A DNA stretch of 64,000 bases from Clostridiaceae bacterium 14S0207 (GCA_003288255.1 CP026600.1:1-64000); one strand, 5' to 3'. Numbered from the stretch's first letter, positions 1-16,173 are shown. A program made the numbers and translations. Notes: a model not told the origin generated them from the sequence alone.

Positions 1-1029
1 ATGTCTTCTACATTAAATCCTAAATATACTTTTAACTCTTTTGTTATAGGAAATAGTAATAGATTTGCTCATGCAGCTTCATTAGCCGTAGCGGAGGCCC
101 CTGCCAAAGCATACAATCCCCTATTTATATATGGAGGTGTAGGTCTTGGTAAAACTCACTTAATGCATGCTATAGGTCATTATATTCTTCAAAATAATCC
201 TAAAAGCAAAGTCGTTTACGTAACTTCCGAAAAATTTACCAATGAACTAATAAATTCAATTAAAGATGATAAAAATGAAGAATTTAGGAATAAATACAGA
301 AATGTTGATGTTTTGCTTATAGATGATATTCAATTCATAGCTGGTAAAGAAAGGACACAAGAAGAATTTTTCCATACATTTAATACTTTACATGAAGCAA
401 ATAAGCAAATTATTTTATCTAGTGATAGACCACCAAAGGAAATCCCAACATTAGAAGATAGACTAAGATCTCGTTTCGAATGGGGATTAATTACAGATAT
501 TCAGCCACCAGATTTTGAAACTAGAATAGCTATTTTAAAGAAAAAAGCTGATGTTGATAATTTAAATATAGACAATGAAGTCATGGTATACATAGCAAAT
601 AAAATAAAATCTAACATTAGAGAATTAGAAGGTGCCTTAATTAGAGTTGTAGCATATTCTTCTTTAACAAACAAACAAATTAATGTTAACTTAGCTGCAG
701 AAGCGTTAAAGGACATTATTTCTAATAAGCATTCAAAACAGATCACTATAGAATTGATTCAAGATATAGTAGCAAATTATTATAATTTAAAAATAGAAGA
801 TCTAAAATCATCTAGAAGAACTAGAAACATTGCCTTCCCAAGACAAATCGCAATGTATTTGTGTAGAAAATTAACTGATATGAGCCTACCTAAAATAGGT
901 GAAGAATTTGGCGGAAGAGATCATACAACTGTTATTCATGCCTATGACAAAATCTCTACAGGGGTAAAGAAAGATGAGAATCTTGAAAATGTAATTAATG
1001 ATTTAAGCAAAAAAATTAAACAAGACTAA
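1..1029 (+). CDS. dnaA: Chromosomal replication initiator DnaA (5' part outside window)
   Basis: Replication initiator: an AAA+ ATPase that binds DnaA boxes and opens oriC. Visible are the Walker A motif GGVGLGKT (residues 45-52 of this reading), Walker B LLIDDIQ (105-111), the box VII region with the arginine finger (about 151-163) and the domain IV DNA-binding signature GGRDHTTV (304-311). Only 342 residues are present, against about 450 for the family; the missing part is domains I and II (helicase loading, self-interaction). The ATG at base 1 reads into the middle of the conserved protein, so the true start almost certainly lies before the window. It is followed by the origin region and dnaN, the canonical order. 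Confidence 0.96.
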   Translation: MSSTLNPKYTFNSFVIGNSNRFAHAASLAVAEAPAKAYNPLFIYGGVGLGKTHLMHAIGHYILQNNPKSKVVYVTSEKFTNELINSIKDDKNEEFRNKYRNVDVLLIDDIQFIAGKERTQEEFFHTFNTLHEANKQIILSSDRPPKEIPTLEDRLRSRFEWGLITDIQPPDFETRIAILKKKADVDNLNIDNEVMVYIANKIKSNIRELEGALIRVVAYSSLTNKQINVNLAAEALKDIISNKHSKQITIELIQDIVANYYNLKIEDLKSSRRTRNIAFPRQIAMYLCRKLTDMSLPKIGEEFGGRDHTTVIHAYDKISTGVKKDENLENVINDLSKKIKQD

Positions 1030-1291
1030 AATTAACATGTGTTTATAATATATATGTATTACTATGTGGATAAAAATTTTATAAAAAACTATTGTGGATT
1101 ACTGTGGATAAAAGTAAAATAATATTACTAACTTATCCACATTAATTTTTGTTCGTTTTTCGTTTAGTACTAACCGTTCTATAGGGTTATCCACATATTC
1201 ACACTCCCTATTACTATTACTACTAAAAAAATATATATATCTTATCTATCTATATGAAATTTTAACCTGTTGATAAGGAGGGTTTTTAAAT
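1030..1291. other. oriC: Replication origin region (dnaA-dnaN intergenic, oriC)
   Basis: An AT-rich intergenic region without an ORF. It holds four perfect DnaA boxes (TTATCCACA or complement) at 1065-1073, 1103-1111, 1133-1141 and 1187-1195, a one-mismatch box at 1093-1101, and a weak one (TGTTGATAA) at 1268-1276 overlapping the dnaN ribosome binding site. After the last perfect box come a short C-rich spacer, a tract of six trinucleotides (1208-1225) and a very AT-rich stretch (about 1226-1265). This matches the order known from Bacillus subtilis: boxes, spacer, DnaA-trios, unwinding element. Origin function is inferred from position and motifs. Confidence 0.9.
1208..1225 (+). other. DnaA-trio tract of the DNA unwinding element
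   Basis: The strand reads CTA TTA CTA TTA CTA CTA, six uninterrupted trinucleotides, 12 nt after a perfect DnaA box (1187-1195). In B. subtilis the equivalent repeats guide DnaA filament assembly on single-stranded DNA. The spacer between box and trios is the most C-rich part of the intergenic region, also as in B. subtilis. Confidence 0.75.
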
Positions 1292-2395
1292 ATGAAATTT
1301 TCAGTAGAAAAAAGCAAATTACAAGAAGCTATATCAAATGCTCAAAAAGCTATTACAGGAAAAACAACAATGCCGGTTCTTCAAGGTATTTACATTAAGG
1401 CAATGGATAATGAACTAACAATAATAGGATCAGATATAGATCTTACTATTGAAACAAAGATAGAAGCTGATGTTATAGAACCAGGAACAATCGTTGTAGA
1501 TGCTAGATTATTTGGAGAAATTATAAGAAAATTACCTAACGCACCAGTTTTAGTTGAATCTATGGAAAATAACACAATAACTATTCAGTGTTTAAAATCT
1601 ATTGCAACTTTGATACATATGAATGCTGATGAATATCCCAATTTACCAAAAATAAATGAAAATATGATTTTTACAATACCTCAAGGTCTAATGAAAAATA
1701 TGATAAAAGGCACTATTTTTGCTATTGCCCAGGATGAAACTAGACCAATTTTAACCGGAATTTTATTTGAGGTTAAAGATGGAAAACTTAATTTAGTAGC
1801 ACTTGATGGGTATAGAGTTGCTCTAAGAAGAGAAAATATAGATAGTGCCAATAGTATAAATGCTGTAATTCCAGGAAAAACATTAAATGAGGTATCTAAA
1901 ATTTTAGAAGAAAGTGATAATCCAACACATATTACCTTTACACCTAACCACATTTTATTTAACCTTGGAAATACTAGGGTTATATCTAGACTTTTAGAAG
2001 GAGAATTTATTAAGTATGAATCCATAATTCCTAAAGAGTATAACTTAAAGGTATTAGTAAAAAAATGTGATATCTTAAATAGTATTGAAAGAGCATCTCT
2101 TATGGGTAAAGAAGGTAAAACTAATCTTGTAAAATTAGATGTTGAAGATGAAAATATGATTATAACTTCTAATTCTCAATTGGGAAAAGCTAGGGAAGAA
2201 GTTCCAATTATTTTGCAAGGAGAATCTTTAAAAATTGCATTTAACTCGAAGTATTTAATCGATGTGTTTAAAATTATGGATGAGGAAGAAGTTGTTATGG
2301 AGTTTTCTAGTAGCATAAGTCCTTGTGTTATTAAAAATAAGGAAAATGATAATTGCTCTTATCTTTTATTACCAGTAAGACTTTTAGAAAACTAA
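1292..2395 (+). CDS. dnaN: DNA polymerase III beta subunit (sliding clamp)
   Basis: Sliding clamp that holds the replicative polymerase on DNA and serves as a hub for repair proteins. The 367-residue length and the start MKFSVEKSKLQEAISNAQKA fit the three-domain beta-clamp family, and the C-terminal end (SYLLLPVRL) matches the conserved tail of the clamp. The start is supported by AAGGAGGG at 1275-1282. It lies directly after oriC and upstream of the S4 protein and recF, as in most Firmicutes. Confidence 0.98.
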   Translation: MKFSVEKSKLQEAISNAQKAITGKTTMPVLQGIYIKAMDNELTIIGSDIDLTIETKIEADVIEPGTIVVDARLFGEIIRKLPNAPVLVESMENNTITIQCLKSIATLIHMNADEYPNLPKINENMIFTIPQGLMKNMIKGTIFAIAQDETRPILTGILFEVKDGKLNLVALDGYRVALRRENIDSANSINAVIPGKTLNEVSKILEESDNPTHITFTPNHILFNLGNTRVISRLLEGEFIKYESIIPKEYNLKVLVKKCDILNSIERASLMGKEGKTNLVKLDVEDENMIITSNSQLGKAREEVPIILQGESLKIAFNSKYLIDVFKIMDEEEVVMEFSSSISPCVIKNKENDNCSYLLLPVRLLEN

Positions 2396-2426
2396 ATTTA
2401 CATACAAAATAGAAAGAGGAATTTTT

Positions 2427-2633
2427 ATGGAAGAAATAAAAATTAGTTCCGAATTTATAAAATTAGATGCCTTTATGAAATGGGCAGGTATTGTTTCTAC
2501 AGGAGTAGAGGCAAAAATGTATATCTTAGATGGTGAAGTTATGGTAAATGGAAAAGTTGAAGATAGACGTGGAAAAAAACTTTATAAAGGTGATATTATA
2601 AGTTTTAATAACGAAGAATATAAAGTCATATAA
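2427..2633 (+). CDS. rlbA: S4-domain RNA-binding protein (YaaA/RlbA type)
   Basis: A 68-residue protein that is essentially one S4 RNA-binding domain, with the typical segment FMKWAGIVSTGVEAKMYILDG followed by VMVNGKVEDRRGKKLYKGD. In Bacillus the equivalent gene (yaaA, rlbA) sits between dnaN and recF and is linked to 50S ribosome assembly. Spacing from dnaN is 31 nt with a good ribosome binding site (AGAGGAA), so it is probably in the dnaN operon. Family and position are clear; the exact role is inferred from homologues. Confidence 0.88.
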   Translation: MEEIKISSEFIKLDAFMKWAGIVSTGVEAKMYILDGEVMVNGKVEDRRGKKLYKGDIISFNNEEYKVI

Positions 2634-2660
2634 TAATTTTAGGAACTAACTAAATTAACG

Positions 2661-2681
2661 CCTGTAATTTGAAATTACAGG
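2661..2681 (+). terminator. Weak hairpin between S4 gene and recF
   Basis: A perfect 9-bp inverted repeat (2661-2669 with 2673-2681) with a 3-nt loop, not followed by a continuous T run. It could be a leaky terminator or attenuator; TATAAT-like elements at 2704-2740 could give recF its own promoter. Confidence 0.35.
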
Positions 2682-2756
2682 TATTAATTTATTATTTAAA
2701 TTAGGTATAATAGTAGATAAATATAATTTATGATATAATAGAGTTTAGGTGTTTTT

Positions 2757-3848
2757 ATGTATATTAAAGATATTCAGTTAGTCAATTTTAGAAATTATGA
2801 AAATCAATATATTAAGTTTTGTGATGGGGTAAATGTTTTTGTAGGAGACAACGCTAAGGGAAAAACAAATATCCTAGAAGCAATTTATTACTGTAGCCTT
2901 GGAAAGTCTCATAGAACTAATTCTGATAAAGATTTAATAAAATGGGGATGTGAAGAGGCTTATATTAATGTTTACGTACAAAAAAAACCTTTAGATAAAA
3001 AGATAGAACTTAAGATTTTCAAACAAGGAAAAAAAGGGGTAAATATTAATTCTATTAGAATTACAAAATTATCTGATCTTATGGGCGTTTTAAATACTGT
3101 AATTTTTTCACCTGAAGATTTAAAAATCGTAAAAGATTCTCCTTCTTACCGAAGGAAGTTTTTGGATATAGAACTTTGCAAACTAAGTAAAAGATACTTT
3201 TATCATCTTTCACAATATAAAAAAATATTAGGTGAAAGAAATGCAGCTATGAAAAAAATTAAGGATTTGAGTATTTTAGATATTTACGATGTTCAACTTA
3301 GTAATATAGGTGCAAAAATAATTAAAAGTAGATTAGATTATGTAGAAAAATTGAATGAGAAGGGTTCTACAGTTCATAAGGAGATAACTTGTGATAAGGA
3401 AAATATAAAATTCCAATATATAACTCCTATTAAAAATACAGAGGATATACAAAATGAACTTTATGCACTTTTGGTTAAGAATAGAAATAAGGACTTAGAT
3501 CATAGAAATACTTCAATAGGTCCTCATAGAGATGATTTTTCTATAGAAATTAACGGGGTAGATACTAGGGTTTACGGTTCCCAAGGGCAACAACGGACTT
3601 CTGTACTTACCATAAAGTTTGCATCCTTGTATATTATAAAAGAACTTACAGGAGAATTTCCTGTACTTTTGTTAGATGATGTTTTGTCTGAACTTGATAC
3701 AAATAGGCAAAGATATATATTGAGTTCACTTAATGAAGTACAGACTATTATAACTTGTACAGGGATAAATGAAATTGAAAAATATACAAATTTAGAGAGA
3801 TGCCGTATTTTTAACGTATTAGAGGGTATGGTAACTGAAAAAGTTTAA
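2757..3848 (+). CDS. recF: DNA replication and repair protein RecF
   Basis: SMC-like ATPase that helps load RecA at gapped DNA and stalled forks. Visible are Walker A GDNAKGKT (residues 30-37), the family segment SIGPHRDD, the Q-loop-like YGSQGQQRT and Walker B VLLLDDVLSELD (about 303-314). The 363-residue length is standard. The stop codon touches the ATG at 3849 of the next reading frame, so recF and remB are tightly coupled. The ribosome binding site is weak (TTTAGGTG). Confidence 0.97.
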   Translation: MYIKDIQLVNFRNYENQYIKFCDGVNVFVGDNAKGKTNILEAIYYCSLGKSHRTNSDKDLIKWGCEEAYINVYVQKKPLDKKIELKIFKQGKKGVNINSIRITKLSDLMGVLNTVIFSPEDLKIVKDSPSYRRKFLDIELCKLSKRYFYHLSQYKKILGERNAAMKKIKDLSILDIYDVQLSNIGAKIIKSRLDYVEKLNEKGSTVHKEITCDKENIKFQYITPIKNTEDIQNELYALLVKNRNKDLDHRNTSIGPHRDDFSIEINGVDTRVYGSQGQQRTSVLTIKFASLYIIKELTGEFPVLLLDDVLSELDTNRQRYILSSLNEVQTIITCTGINEIEKYTNLERCRIFNVLEGMVTEKV

Positions 3849-3872
3849 ATGGTGATTTTGAGGAGGAAACTT

Positions 3873-4136
3873 ATGTTTTTGCATTTGGGTGAAAATGTAG
3901 TTGTTCCAATAAAGGATGTTATTGGTATATTCGACATGGAAACAACTATGTACAGTTCTGATACAATTCAATTTTTACGCTTAGCTGAAGAAGATGGTTT
4001 TGTAGAAAGAATTACAAAAGAAAAACCGAAATCTTTCGTGGTTGCGGAGGTTAATAAAAAGAGTAAAATATTTTTATCTCCTATATCCTCAACAACCCTA
4101 TGTAAGAGAACTGAAAATTTTTATTATGACCTTTAG
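3873..4136 (+). CDS. remB: Extracellular matrix regulator RemB-like (DUF370)
   Basis: An 87-residue DUF370 protein, beginning MFLHLGENVVVPIKDVIGIFDME. In B. subtilis the product of this locus (yaaB/remB), between recF and gyrB, affects biofilm matrix gene expression and is related to the DNA-binding protein RemA. The frame is open from 3849, but a strong AGGAGG at 3861-3866 sits just before the ATG at 3873, and family homology starts there, so I choose 3873. Function in this organism is inferred. Confidence 0.85.
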   Translation: MFLHLGENVVVPIKDVIGIFDMETTMYSSDTIQFLRLAEEDGFVERITKEKPKSFVVAEVNKKSKIFLSPISSTTLCKRTENFYYDL

Positions 4137-4185
4137 TATTATCGTATAAAGAAATAATTATTATAACATCTTTTAACTTAGTTAG

Positions 4186-6102
<1,917 letters not shown>

Positions 6103-6161
6103 ATAAAAAATTTTTTACTTAGCGAATTAAGAGAGATTAAAGTTAAGAAGAGGTGTAATTA

Positions 6162-8621
6162 ATGAATAATACCGGGAAAGTTTCACAGGTTGATATAAGG
6201 CAAGAGATGAAGAAGTCTTATATAGATTATGCTATGAGTGTAATTGCAAGCCGTGCTTTGCCAGACGTTAGAGATGGATTAAAGCCGGTTCATAGAAGAA
6301 TACTTTATTCTATGCATGAACTTGGATTAACACCTGAAAAAGGATATAGAAAATGTGCTAGGATTGTAGGAGATGTTTTAGGTAAATATCATCCACATGG
6401 AGATAGCTCTGTTTATGAAGCTTTAGTTAGGATGGCTCAGGACTTTTCTATTAGATATACACTAGTAGATGGTCACGGGAACTTTGGTTCTGTTGATGGT
6501 GACTCTGCAGCTGCAATGAGATATACAGAAGCAAAGATGGATAAAATAACTGCACAAATGTTAAGAGATATAAATAAAAAGACAGTAGATTTTATGCCTA
6601 ACTTTGATGGAGAAGAACAGGAACCAGTTGTCCTTCCGTCAAGGTTTCCAAACCTATTAGTCAACGGGGCATCAGGTATTGCTGTTGGTATGGCAACTAA
6701 TATACCACCTCATAATCTACGAGAAGTTATAGATGGTATTATCATGATTATAGATGATCCAGAAGCTACGATTAGTGATTTAATGACTAAAATTCAAGGA
6801 CCTGATTTTCCAACAGCAGGTACTATTTTAGGGAAAGCTGGTATTAGGAGTGCTTATGAAACGGGTAAGGGAAGGATTTTAGTAAGAGCTAAAACAGAAA
6901 TAGAAGAATATAAAAACAGGCAAAGAATAATAGTTACAGAACTTCCTTATCAAGTTAATAAGGCTAAACTAATAGAAAATATTGCAAACCTTGTTAAAGA
7001 AAAAAAAATAGATGGTATATCAGATCTTAGAGATGAATCAGATAGAGATGGAATGAGAATAGTAATAGACCTTAAAAAGGATGCCAATGCAAATATAATT
7101 TTAAACAGATTATATAAACATACTAAAATGCAAGATACATTTGGAGCCATTATGCTTGTATTAGTAGATGGGGAACCTAAGGTTTTAAATTTAAAAGACA
7201 TTTTACAACACTATGTTAAGTTCCAAGAGGAAGTAATAAGAAGAAGAACTGAATTTGAATTAGAAAAGGCTAAAGATAGGGCTCATATTTTAGAGGGGTT
7301 AAAAATAGCTTTAGATAATATTGATGCTGTAATATCTTTAATTAGATCATCTAAAACGGCAGCAGAGGCTAAAGATGGTTTAATGAATAAATTTAATCTA
7401 TCAGAAAAACAAGCTCAAGCTATCTTAGATATGAAACTTCAAAGGCTTACAGGTCTTGAAAGAGAAAAAATTGAAAATGAGTATAATGAATTAATAAAAT
7501 TAATAGCTCATTTAGAAGCAATTTTATCTGATGAACAATTAGTTCTAAATATCATTAAAGAAGAGTTATTAGAAATAAAACAAAAATTTGGTGATGAAAG
7601 AAGAACTAATATAGATCTTAATTCAATTGAAGCAGGCATTAATATAGAAGATCTAATTGATGATGAGGATATGGTAATTACATTAACTCATAATGGCTAT
7701 ATTAAGAGATTACCAGTAGATACGTATAGTTCTCAAAGAAGAGGTGGAAAAGGAATACAAGCGATGACCACAAAGGAAGATGACTTTGTAGAACATATAT
7801 TTATAACATCAACACATAATAACTTGTTATTCTTTACTAATAAGGGAAGAGCATATGCTTTAAAGGTATATACAATACCTGAAGCTGGTAGAACTGCAAA
7901 GGGAATGAATGTAGTAAATATATTACCATTGGATCAAGATGAAAGAATTCAAGCAGTATTACCAGTAAGGGAATTTGAAGAAGATAAATTCTTAATAATG
8001 GGAACTAAAAATGGAATTATTAAGAAAACATCATTGTCTGCATATTCTTCTATAAGAAAAAATGGTGTTATAGCCATTAAGCTAAGAGAAGACGATGAAC
8101 TTATAGGGGTAAGGATGACCAATGGAGAAAGTGAAATCTTATTTATAACTAAGAATGGTTATTCTATAAGATTTGATGAAAGTGATGTAAGAGCCATGGG
8201 TAGATCCGCAACAGGTGTTAAAGCAATGACTTTAAGAGATGGAGATATTGCAGTTGGCATGGAAGTTGCTAAAGAGGATGAAGAATTACTAGTAGTGAGC
8301 CAAAATGGTTTTGGAAAGAGAACATCAGTTTCAGAATATCCAATGAGACACAGAGGTGGAAAAGGTGTTATAACTTATAAGGTATCGGAAAAAACAGGAC
8401 CTTTAGTTGGAGCTAGAATAGTAAAAGATAGTGATGAGATAATGCTTATAAACGATAGTGGTGTTGCTATAAGATTAAATGTTTCAGGCATATCTTCATC
8501 TGGAAGAAACACAATGGGTGTTACATTAATGAGAACTAGTGATGGTGAAATAATTGTAGCAATAGCAAAAATTATTTGTGAAGATGACCAACAACATGAG
8601 ATTAATGAAATAGAAGAATAA
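6162..8621 (+). CDS. gyrA: DNA gyrase subunit A
   Basis: Cleavage and rejoining subunit of DNA gyrase. The catalytic tyrosine is Y121 in [10 protein letters not shown]. The quinolone-resistance region reads [15 protein letters not shown], with Ser82 and Glu86 at the positions of E. coli Ser83 and Asp87, a wild-type-looking state for Firmicutes. The GyrA box QRRGGKG, which marks gyrase rather than topoisomerase IV, lies in the C-terminal pinwheel domain, and a related RHRGGKG repeat follows. The 819-residue length is normal, with an acidic tail ([14 protein letters not shown]). A terminator follows at once. Confidence 0.98.
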   Translation: MNNTGKVSQVDIRQEMKKSYIDYAMSVIASRALPDVRDGLKPVHRRILYSMHELGLTPEKGYRKCARIVGDVLGKYHPHGDSSVYEALVRMAQDFSIRYTLVDGHGNFGSVDGDSAAAMRYTEAKMDKITAQMLRDINKKTVDFMPNFDGEEQEPVVLPSRFPNLLVNGASGIAVGMATNIPPHNLREVIDGIIMIIDDPEATISDLMTKIQGPDFPTAGTILGKAGIRSAYETGKGRILVRAKTEIEEYKNRQRIIVTELPYQVNKAKLIENIANLVKEKKIDGISDLRDESDRDGMRIVIDLKKDANANIILNRLYKHTKMQDTFGAIMLVLVDGEPKVLNLKDILQHYVKFQEEVIRRRTEFELEKAKDRAHILEGLKIALDNIDAVISLIRSSKTAAEAKDGLMNKFNLSEKQAQAILDMKLQRLTGLEREKIENEYNELIKLIAHLEAILSDEQLVLNIIKEELLEIKQKFGDERRTNIDLNSIEAGINIEDLIDDEDMVITLTHNGYIKRLPVDTYSSQRRGGKGIQAMTTKEDDFVEHIFITSTHNNLLFFTNKGRAYALKVYTIPEAGRTAKGMNVVNILPLDQDERIQAVLPVREFEEDKFLIMGTKNGIIKKTSLSAYSSIRKNGVIAIKLREDDELIGVRMTNGESEILFITKNGYSIRFDESDVRAMGRSATGVKAMTLRDGDIAVGMEVAKEDEELLVVSQNGFGKRTSVSEYPMRHRGGKGVITYKVSEKTGPLVGARIVKDSDEIMLINDSGVAIRLNVSGISSSGRNTMGVTLMRTSDGEIIVAIAKIICEDDQQHEINEIEE

Positions 8622-8629
8622 ATGAATTT

Positions 8630-8666
8630 AAAGCTAGGGGAATAATTCCTCTAGCTTTGTTTTTTT
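8630..8666 (+). terminator. Rho-independent terminator of gyrBA
   Basis: An 11-bp stem (8630-8640 with 8648-8658, one G-T pair), a 7-nt loop and a T-rich tail, 9 nt after the gyrA stop. Confidence 0.92.
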
Positions 8667-8811
8667 ATATATCTTTTTTAGCATTTATGTCTAAATAGGA
8701 CTTTTTAAGTAAAAACTTTTCCTAGTGTGTCAATAAACAAAATATCTATAAAAAAGAAGAAAAAAGGAGAAATAATAACATAATCAGGATAAATAAATAA
8801 ATATATAAATA

Positions 8812-9069
8812 TTGATGTATAATTATATGATATTATATATCTTGTCGCTGCGGCAACGCAGTAAAACAACAAATTAAATTAAAAAATTTAAAAAAAGTTG
8901 TTGACAAAAAAAAAGAAATTTGATATTATAAGTAAGTCGCTTGGTGAGAGCGGTTGAAAGTGAGAAATTGATCTTTGAAAATTAAACAGAGTATGATAAA
9001 CAACTCGTATTCTTTTGAAATAAAAATTAAATGCTTAGCAAGTAATGCTTAAGTCAGAACAAACTTTTT
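8812..9069 (+). promoter_or_regulatory. rRNA operon 1 promoters and leader
   Basis: Main promoter: TTGACA at 8901-8906, 17-bp spacer, TATTAT at 8924-8929, with A-rich DNA upstream. A second, upstream promoter is suggested by TATTAT at 8831-8836 followed by a GCAA-capped 5-bp hairpin at 8848-8861; this block recurs before operon 4. The leader holds the antitermination boxA (TGATCTTTGAAA, 8969-8980) and the left strand of the 16S processing stem (8978-8993), perfectly complementary to 10629-10644. The remaining DNA from 8667 is AT-rich with no gene. Confidence 0.85.
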
Positions 9070-13650
<4,581 letters not shown>

Positions 13651-13757
13651 AAATAAATATTCATTATACAATTTTGAGAGAGCAATTTCTCTAAAAAATA
13701 TTTAAAAAGTAGTTGACAAAATGCTACAAATTAAATATAATAATTATGTAAAATAAA
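13651..13757 (+). promoter_or_regulatory. 23S-5S spacer with internal consensus promoter, operon 1
   Basis: After the right strand of the 23S processing stem (13657-13675) comes TTGACA (13713-13718), a 17-bp spacer and TATAAT (13736-13741): a full sigma-A consensus about 16 nt before the 5S gene. It could drive 5S and the two tRNAs independently of the operon promoter. Confidence 0.7.
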
Positions 13758-13874
13758 TCTGGTGGCAATGGCGTAAAGGTAACACTCCTTTCCATACCGA
13801 ACAGGCAAGTTAAGCTTTACAGCGCTGATGGTACTGCAGGGGCAGCCTTGTGGGAGAGTAAGACGTCGCCAGGT
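13758..13874 (+). rRNA. rrf: 5S ribosomal RNA, operon 1
   Basis: 117-nt 5S rRNA with a terminal stem (TCTGGT with GCCAGG) and the conserved core CCATACCGAACAGG. It is followed after 8 nt by tRNA genes. Confidence 0.95.
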
Positions 13875-13882
13875 GAAAACAT

Positions 13883-13959
13883 GGATCATTAGCTCAGTTG
13901 GTTAGAGCAACCGGCTCATAACCGGTAGGTCTGGGGTTCGAGTCCCTGATGATCCACCA
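13883..13959 (+). tRNA. tRNA with CAU anticodon (Met, possibly Ile2)
   Basis: 77-nt cloverleaf with encoded CCA; anticodon loop CTCATAA gives CAU. It is an elongator form, not initiator (acceptor GGATCAT pairs fully with ATGATCC). CAU elongator tRNAs may be tRNA-Met or lysidine-modified tRNA-Ile2; I cannot separate them by eye. Confidence 0.9.
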
Positions 13960-13964
13960 TATTT

Positions 13965-14040
13965 GGGGGTATAGCTCAGTTGGGAGAGCACCTGCCTTGC
14001 ACGCAGGGGGTCAAGGGTTCGAATCCCTTTATCTCCACCA
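13965..14040 (+). tRNA. tRNA-Ala(UGC)
   Basis: 76-nt cloverleaf with encoded CCA; anticodon loop CTTGCAC gives UGC. It has the usual GGTTCGAATCC T-arm. Last gene of rRNA operon 1. Confidence 0.95.
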
Positions 14041-14070
14041 AAAGCACTGAATTTTTCAGTGCTTTTTTAT
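14041..14070 (+). terminator. Terminator of rRNA operon 1
   Basis: Stem AAGCACTGA with TCAGTGCTT followed by a T run, directly after tRNA-Ala. Confidence 0.93.
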
Positions 14071-14132
14071 TTTGTCAAATAATATTTATGATATAATATA
14101 TATTAAAATAAACTATTAAAAGGGTTGTTAAT

Positions 14133-14639
14133 ATGTTTTTATATAGAATTAAACAGTTTAATAGGGGAATATGGGCTCTTATTAAAGGAATAAGTGATAA
14201 AGAATATCAATTTGTGATGAAAAATTTAGATGAACAAGAATTAGAACTTTTTAATTCCCTAACTACTTATGATAGACAACATTCTATAAGAGTAGCTAAG
14301 GATGTAGAAAATATAATAATTAGTGAAAATATTATAGGAGAACGTAAAGATATATTGATTAAATCAGCCTTACTTCATGATATAGGAAAAAGTAAAGCTA
14401 AGTTTTTTATTATTGATAGAGCTATTCTAGTTTTAATAAGAAAGTTATATGGAAATAAGATATGTAGTTTAAATAATAATAAAATTAAGGTTTATTATAA
14501 TCATGCTTATATAGGATATGAAATATTAAAGAAGTTAGGGTTACCGGATAGAGTTTTATTTTTAGTTAAAAACCATCATGAAGAGAAGATAAATGACTAT
14601 GATCTTAATATACTAAAGTTTTGTGATAATAAAAACTAG
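14133..14639 (+). CDS. HD-domain metal-dependent phosphohydrolase-like protein
   Basis: A 168-residue soluble protein of the HD superfamily. The metal-ligand pattern is visible: H50, H82-D83 in LLHDIGK, H124 in YYNHAYIG, the pair H148-H149 in KNHHEE, and D165. The spacing resembles the core of HD-GYP-like phosphodiesterases, though the protein is short and lacks a clear GYP motif. A substrate cannot be named; nucleotides or cyclic dinucleotides are possible. It stands alone after the rRNA terminator with ribosome binding site AAAAGGG. The C-terminus ends abruptly after the last ligand (CDNKN). Confidence 0.8.
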   Translation: MFLYRIKQFNRGIWALIKGISDKEYQFVMKNLDEQELELFNSLTTYDRQHSIRVAKDVENIIISENIIGERKDILIKSALLHDIGKSKAKFFIIDRAILVLIRKLYGNKICSLNNNKIKVYYNHAYIGYEILKKLGLPDRVLFLVKNHHEEKINDYDLNILKFCDNKN

Positions 14640-14778
14640 TATTTTAATTAATTAAATAGGTACTTTCTATTGGAAATTGCTATGTTTTAGTGTAGAGGTT
14701 TAAATAATTAATGTTTTATATATAAAAATGATATAATAGAAGAGTGCTAATTTTAAAGATAACTTACGGAGGGAAGTT

Positions 14779-16161
14779 ATGGATTACGATGTACTTATTT
14801 TAGGTGGAGGGTTAATAGGATGTGCTGTTGCATATGAGCTTTCAAAATACAATTTAAATATAGCATTAATAGAGAAAGATTATGATATTGCTGATGATAT
14901 AGCTTTGAGTAACACATCTATAGTTTTTAATGGTATGGAATGTGGAGATAGTTTAACTTCACAGTTAGAATTTATGGGAAATAATATGATGGAAGAAGTT
15001 ACGCAAAAGTTTAAGGTACCATTTAAACGAAGACCTTCTATTATAGTATCAGAAGATGAAGAGTTTATAGATGATTTATATAAGATAGGAAAAGAAAAGC
15101 AAAAGGATATAAAAATACTTACTAGAGAAGAGTTAATAGATTTACAGTCTGATATAAATAAAGATTATAACAAAGCACTTTATTTTGAGAATACAGGAGT
15201 AGTTTGTCCATATGATTTAGCTTTGGCGTATGGAGAGGTAGCATTTGATAATAACGTTAATTTTAAATTAGAGGAAGAAGTATTAGATATAAAAAAAGAA
15301 TCTAAGGGATTTAAGGTTATAACAAATAAAAATAAATTTACTTGCAAGATAGTTATAAATACTACTCCAAATGAAAATTATTGCATAGATAATAAAAAGG
15401 AAAAAGAAAAAGAGTGTAATTTAAATATTCGATATGTGTGTATAAATAGAGAAGCAAATCTTGATTATTCTAATTTAATATTTAGTGTTACTAGGGAAAA
15501 AGAGCATATGTTAGCAATACCTACTTTAAACGGTGAAACTATAGGTGCAATGGTAACGGTAAAAGATATAGATAATGCAACTGTATTAGAGGAATTAAAA
15601 ACTATAATTCCTAATATAGATAACAAATATATAAGTACTTTTTATAATAATAAGTATTATGATAGACCGTTTTTTATAGATGATAGTGGTATTGATATTG
15701 GATATATAAAGGTTTCAAATAAACATTATGCTATAGTAACTATGGCACCTGCAATTGCAAAAATAATTTCTGAGACCGTAATAAATAAAATTAAATGTAG
15801 AAAAAAGAAAGATTTTATAGATAGAAGAAGAGAATATTATAGATTTAGAGATTTAACCAATGAAGAAAGAAATGAAATCATAAAACTGAATCCAAGCTAT
15901 GGAAAGATAATATGCTTTTGTGAAAAGGTAACGGAAGGTGAAATTATAGATGCTATAAGGAGACCTTTAGGTGCTAGAACCTTAGAAGGTATCAAAAGAA
16001 GAACAGGAGCAGCCGTTGGAAAGTGTCAAGGGGCTCAATGTATGAATAAAATTCTATTTATATTAGCAAGAGAAACAAATAAACCTTTAACGGAAATAGT
16101 TAAGGATTCTAAAAACTCTATAATACTATTAAATAGAATAAAAGAGTTTGATACTATGTAG
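14779..16161 (+). CDS. FAD-dependent oxidoreductase, GlpA-like, with C-terminal BFD-like [2Fe-2S] domain
   Basis: Flavoprotein of the DAO/glycerol-3-phosphate dehydrogenase superfamily. The N-terminus carries the dinucleotide-binding motif LGGGLIGCAVAYEL (residues 8-21). The C-terminal domain has C379-x-C381-x34-C416-x4-C421, the BFD-like iron-sulfur pattern. This is the usual build of the first gene in clostridial operons with GlpA-like protein, a second FAD oxidoreductase and DUF1667. Here the second oxidoreductase is absent and the DUF1667 gene follows after 12 nt. Likely role is oxidation of a small hydroxy- or amino-acid-type substrate with transfer through the Fe-S cluster; the substrate is unknown. 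Start supported by GGAGGG. Confidence 0.87.
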   Translation: MDYDVLILGGGLIGCAVAYELSKYNLNIALIEKDYDIADDIALSNTSIVFNGMECGDSLTSQLEFMGNNMMEEVTQKFKVPFKRRPSIIVSEDEEFIDDLYKIGKEKQKDIKILTREELIDLQSDINKDYNKALYFENTGVVCPYDLALAYGEVAFDNNVNFKLEEEVLDIKKESKGFKVITNKNKFTCKIVINTTPNENYCIDNKKEKEKECNLNIRYVCINREANLDYSNLIFSVTREKEHMLAIPTLNGETIGAMVTVKDIDNATVLEELKTIIPNIDNKYISTFYNNKYYDRPFFIDDSGIDIGYIKVSNKHYAIVTMAPAIAKIISETVINKIKCRKKKDFIDRRREYYRFRDLTNEERNEIIKLNPSYGKIICFCEKVTEGEIIDAIRRPLGARTLEGIKRRTGAAVGKCQGAQCMNKILFILARETNKPLTEIVKDSKNSIILLNRIKEFDTM

Positions 16162-16173
16162 GGGTGAGTAGTT

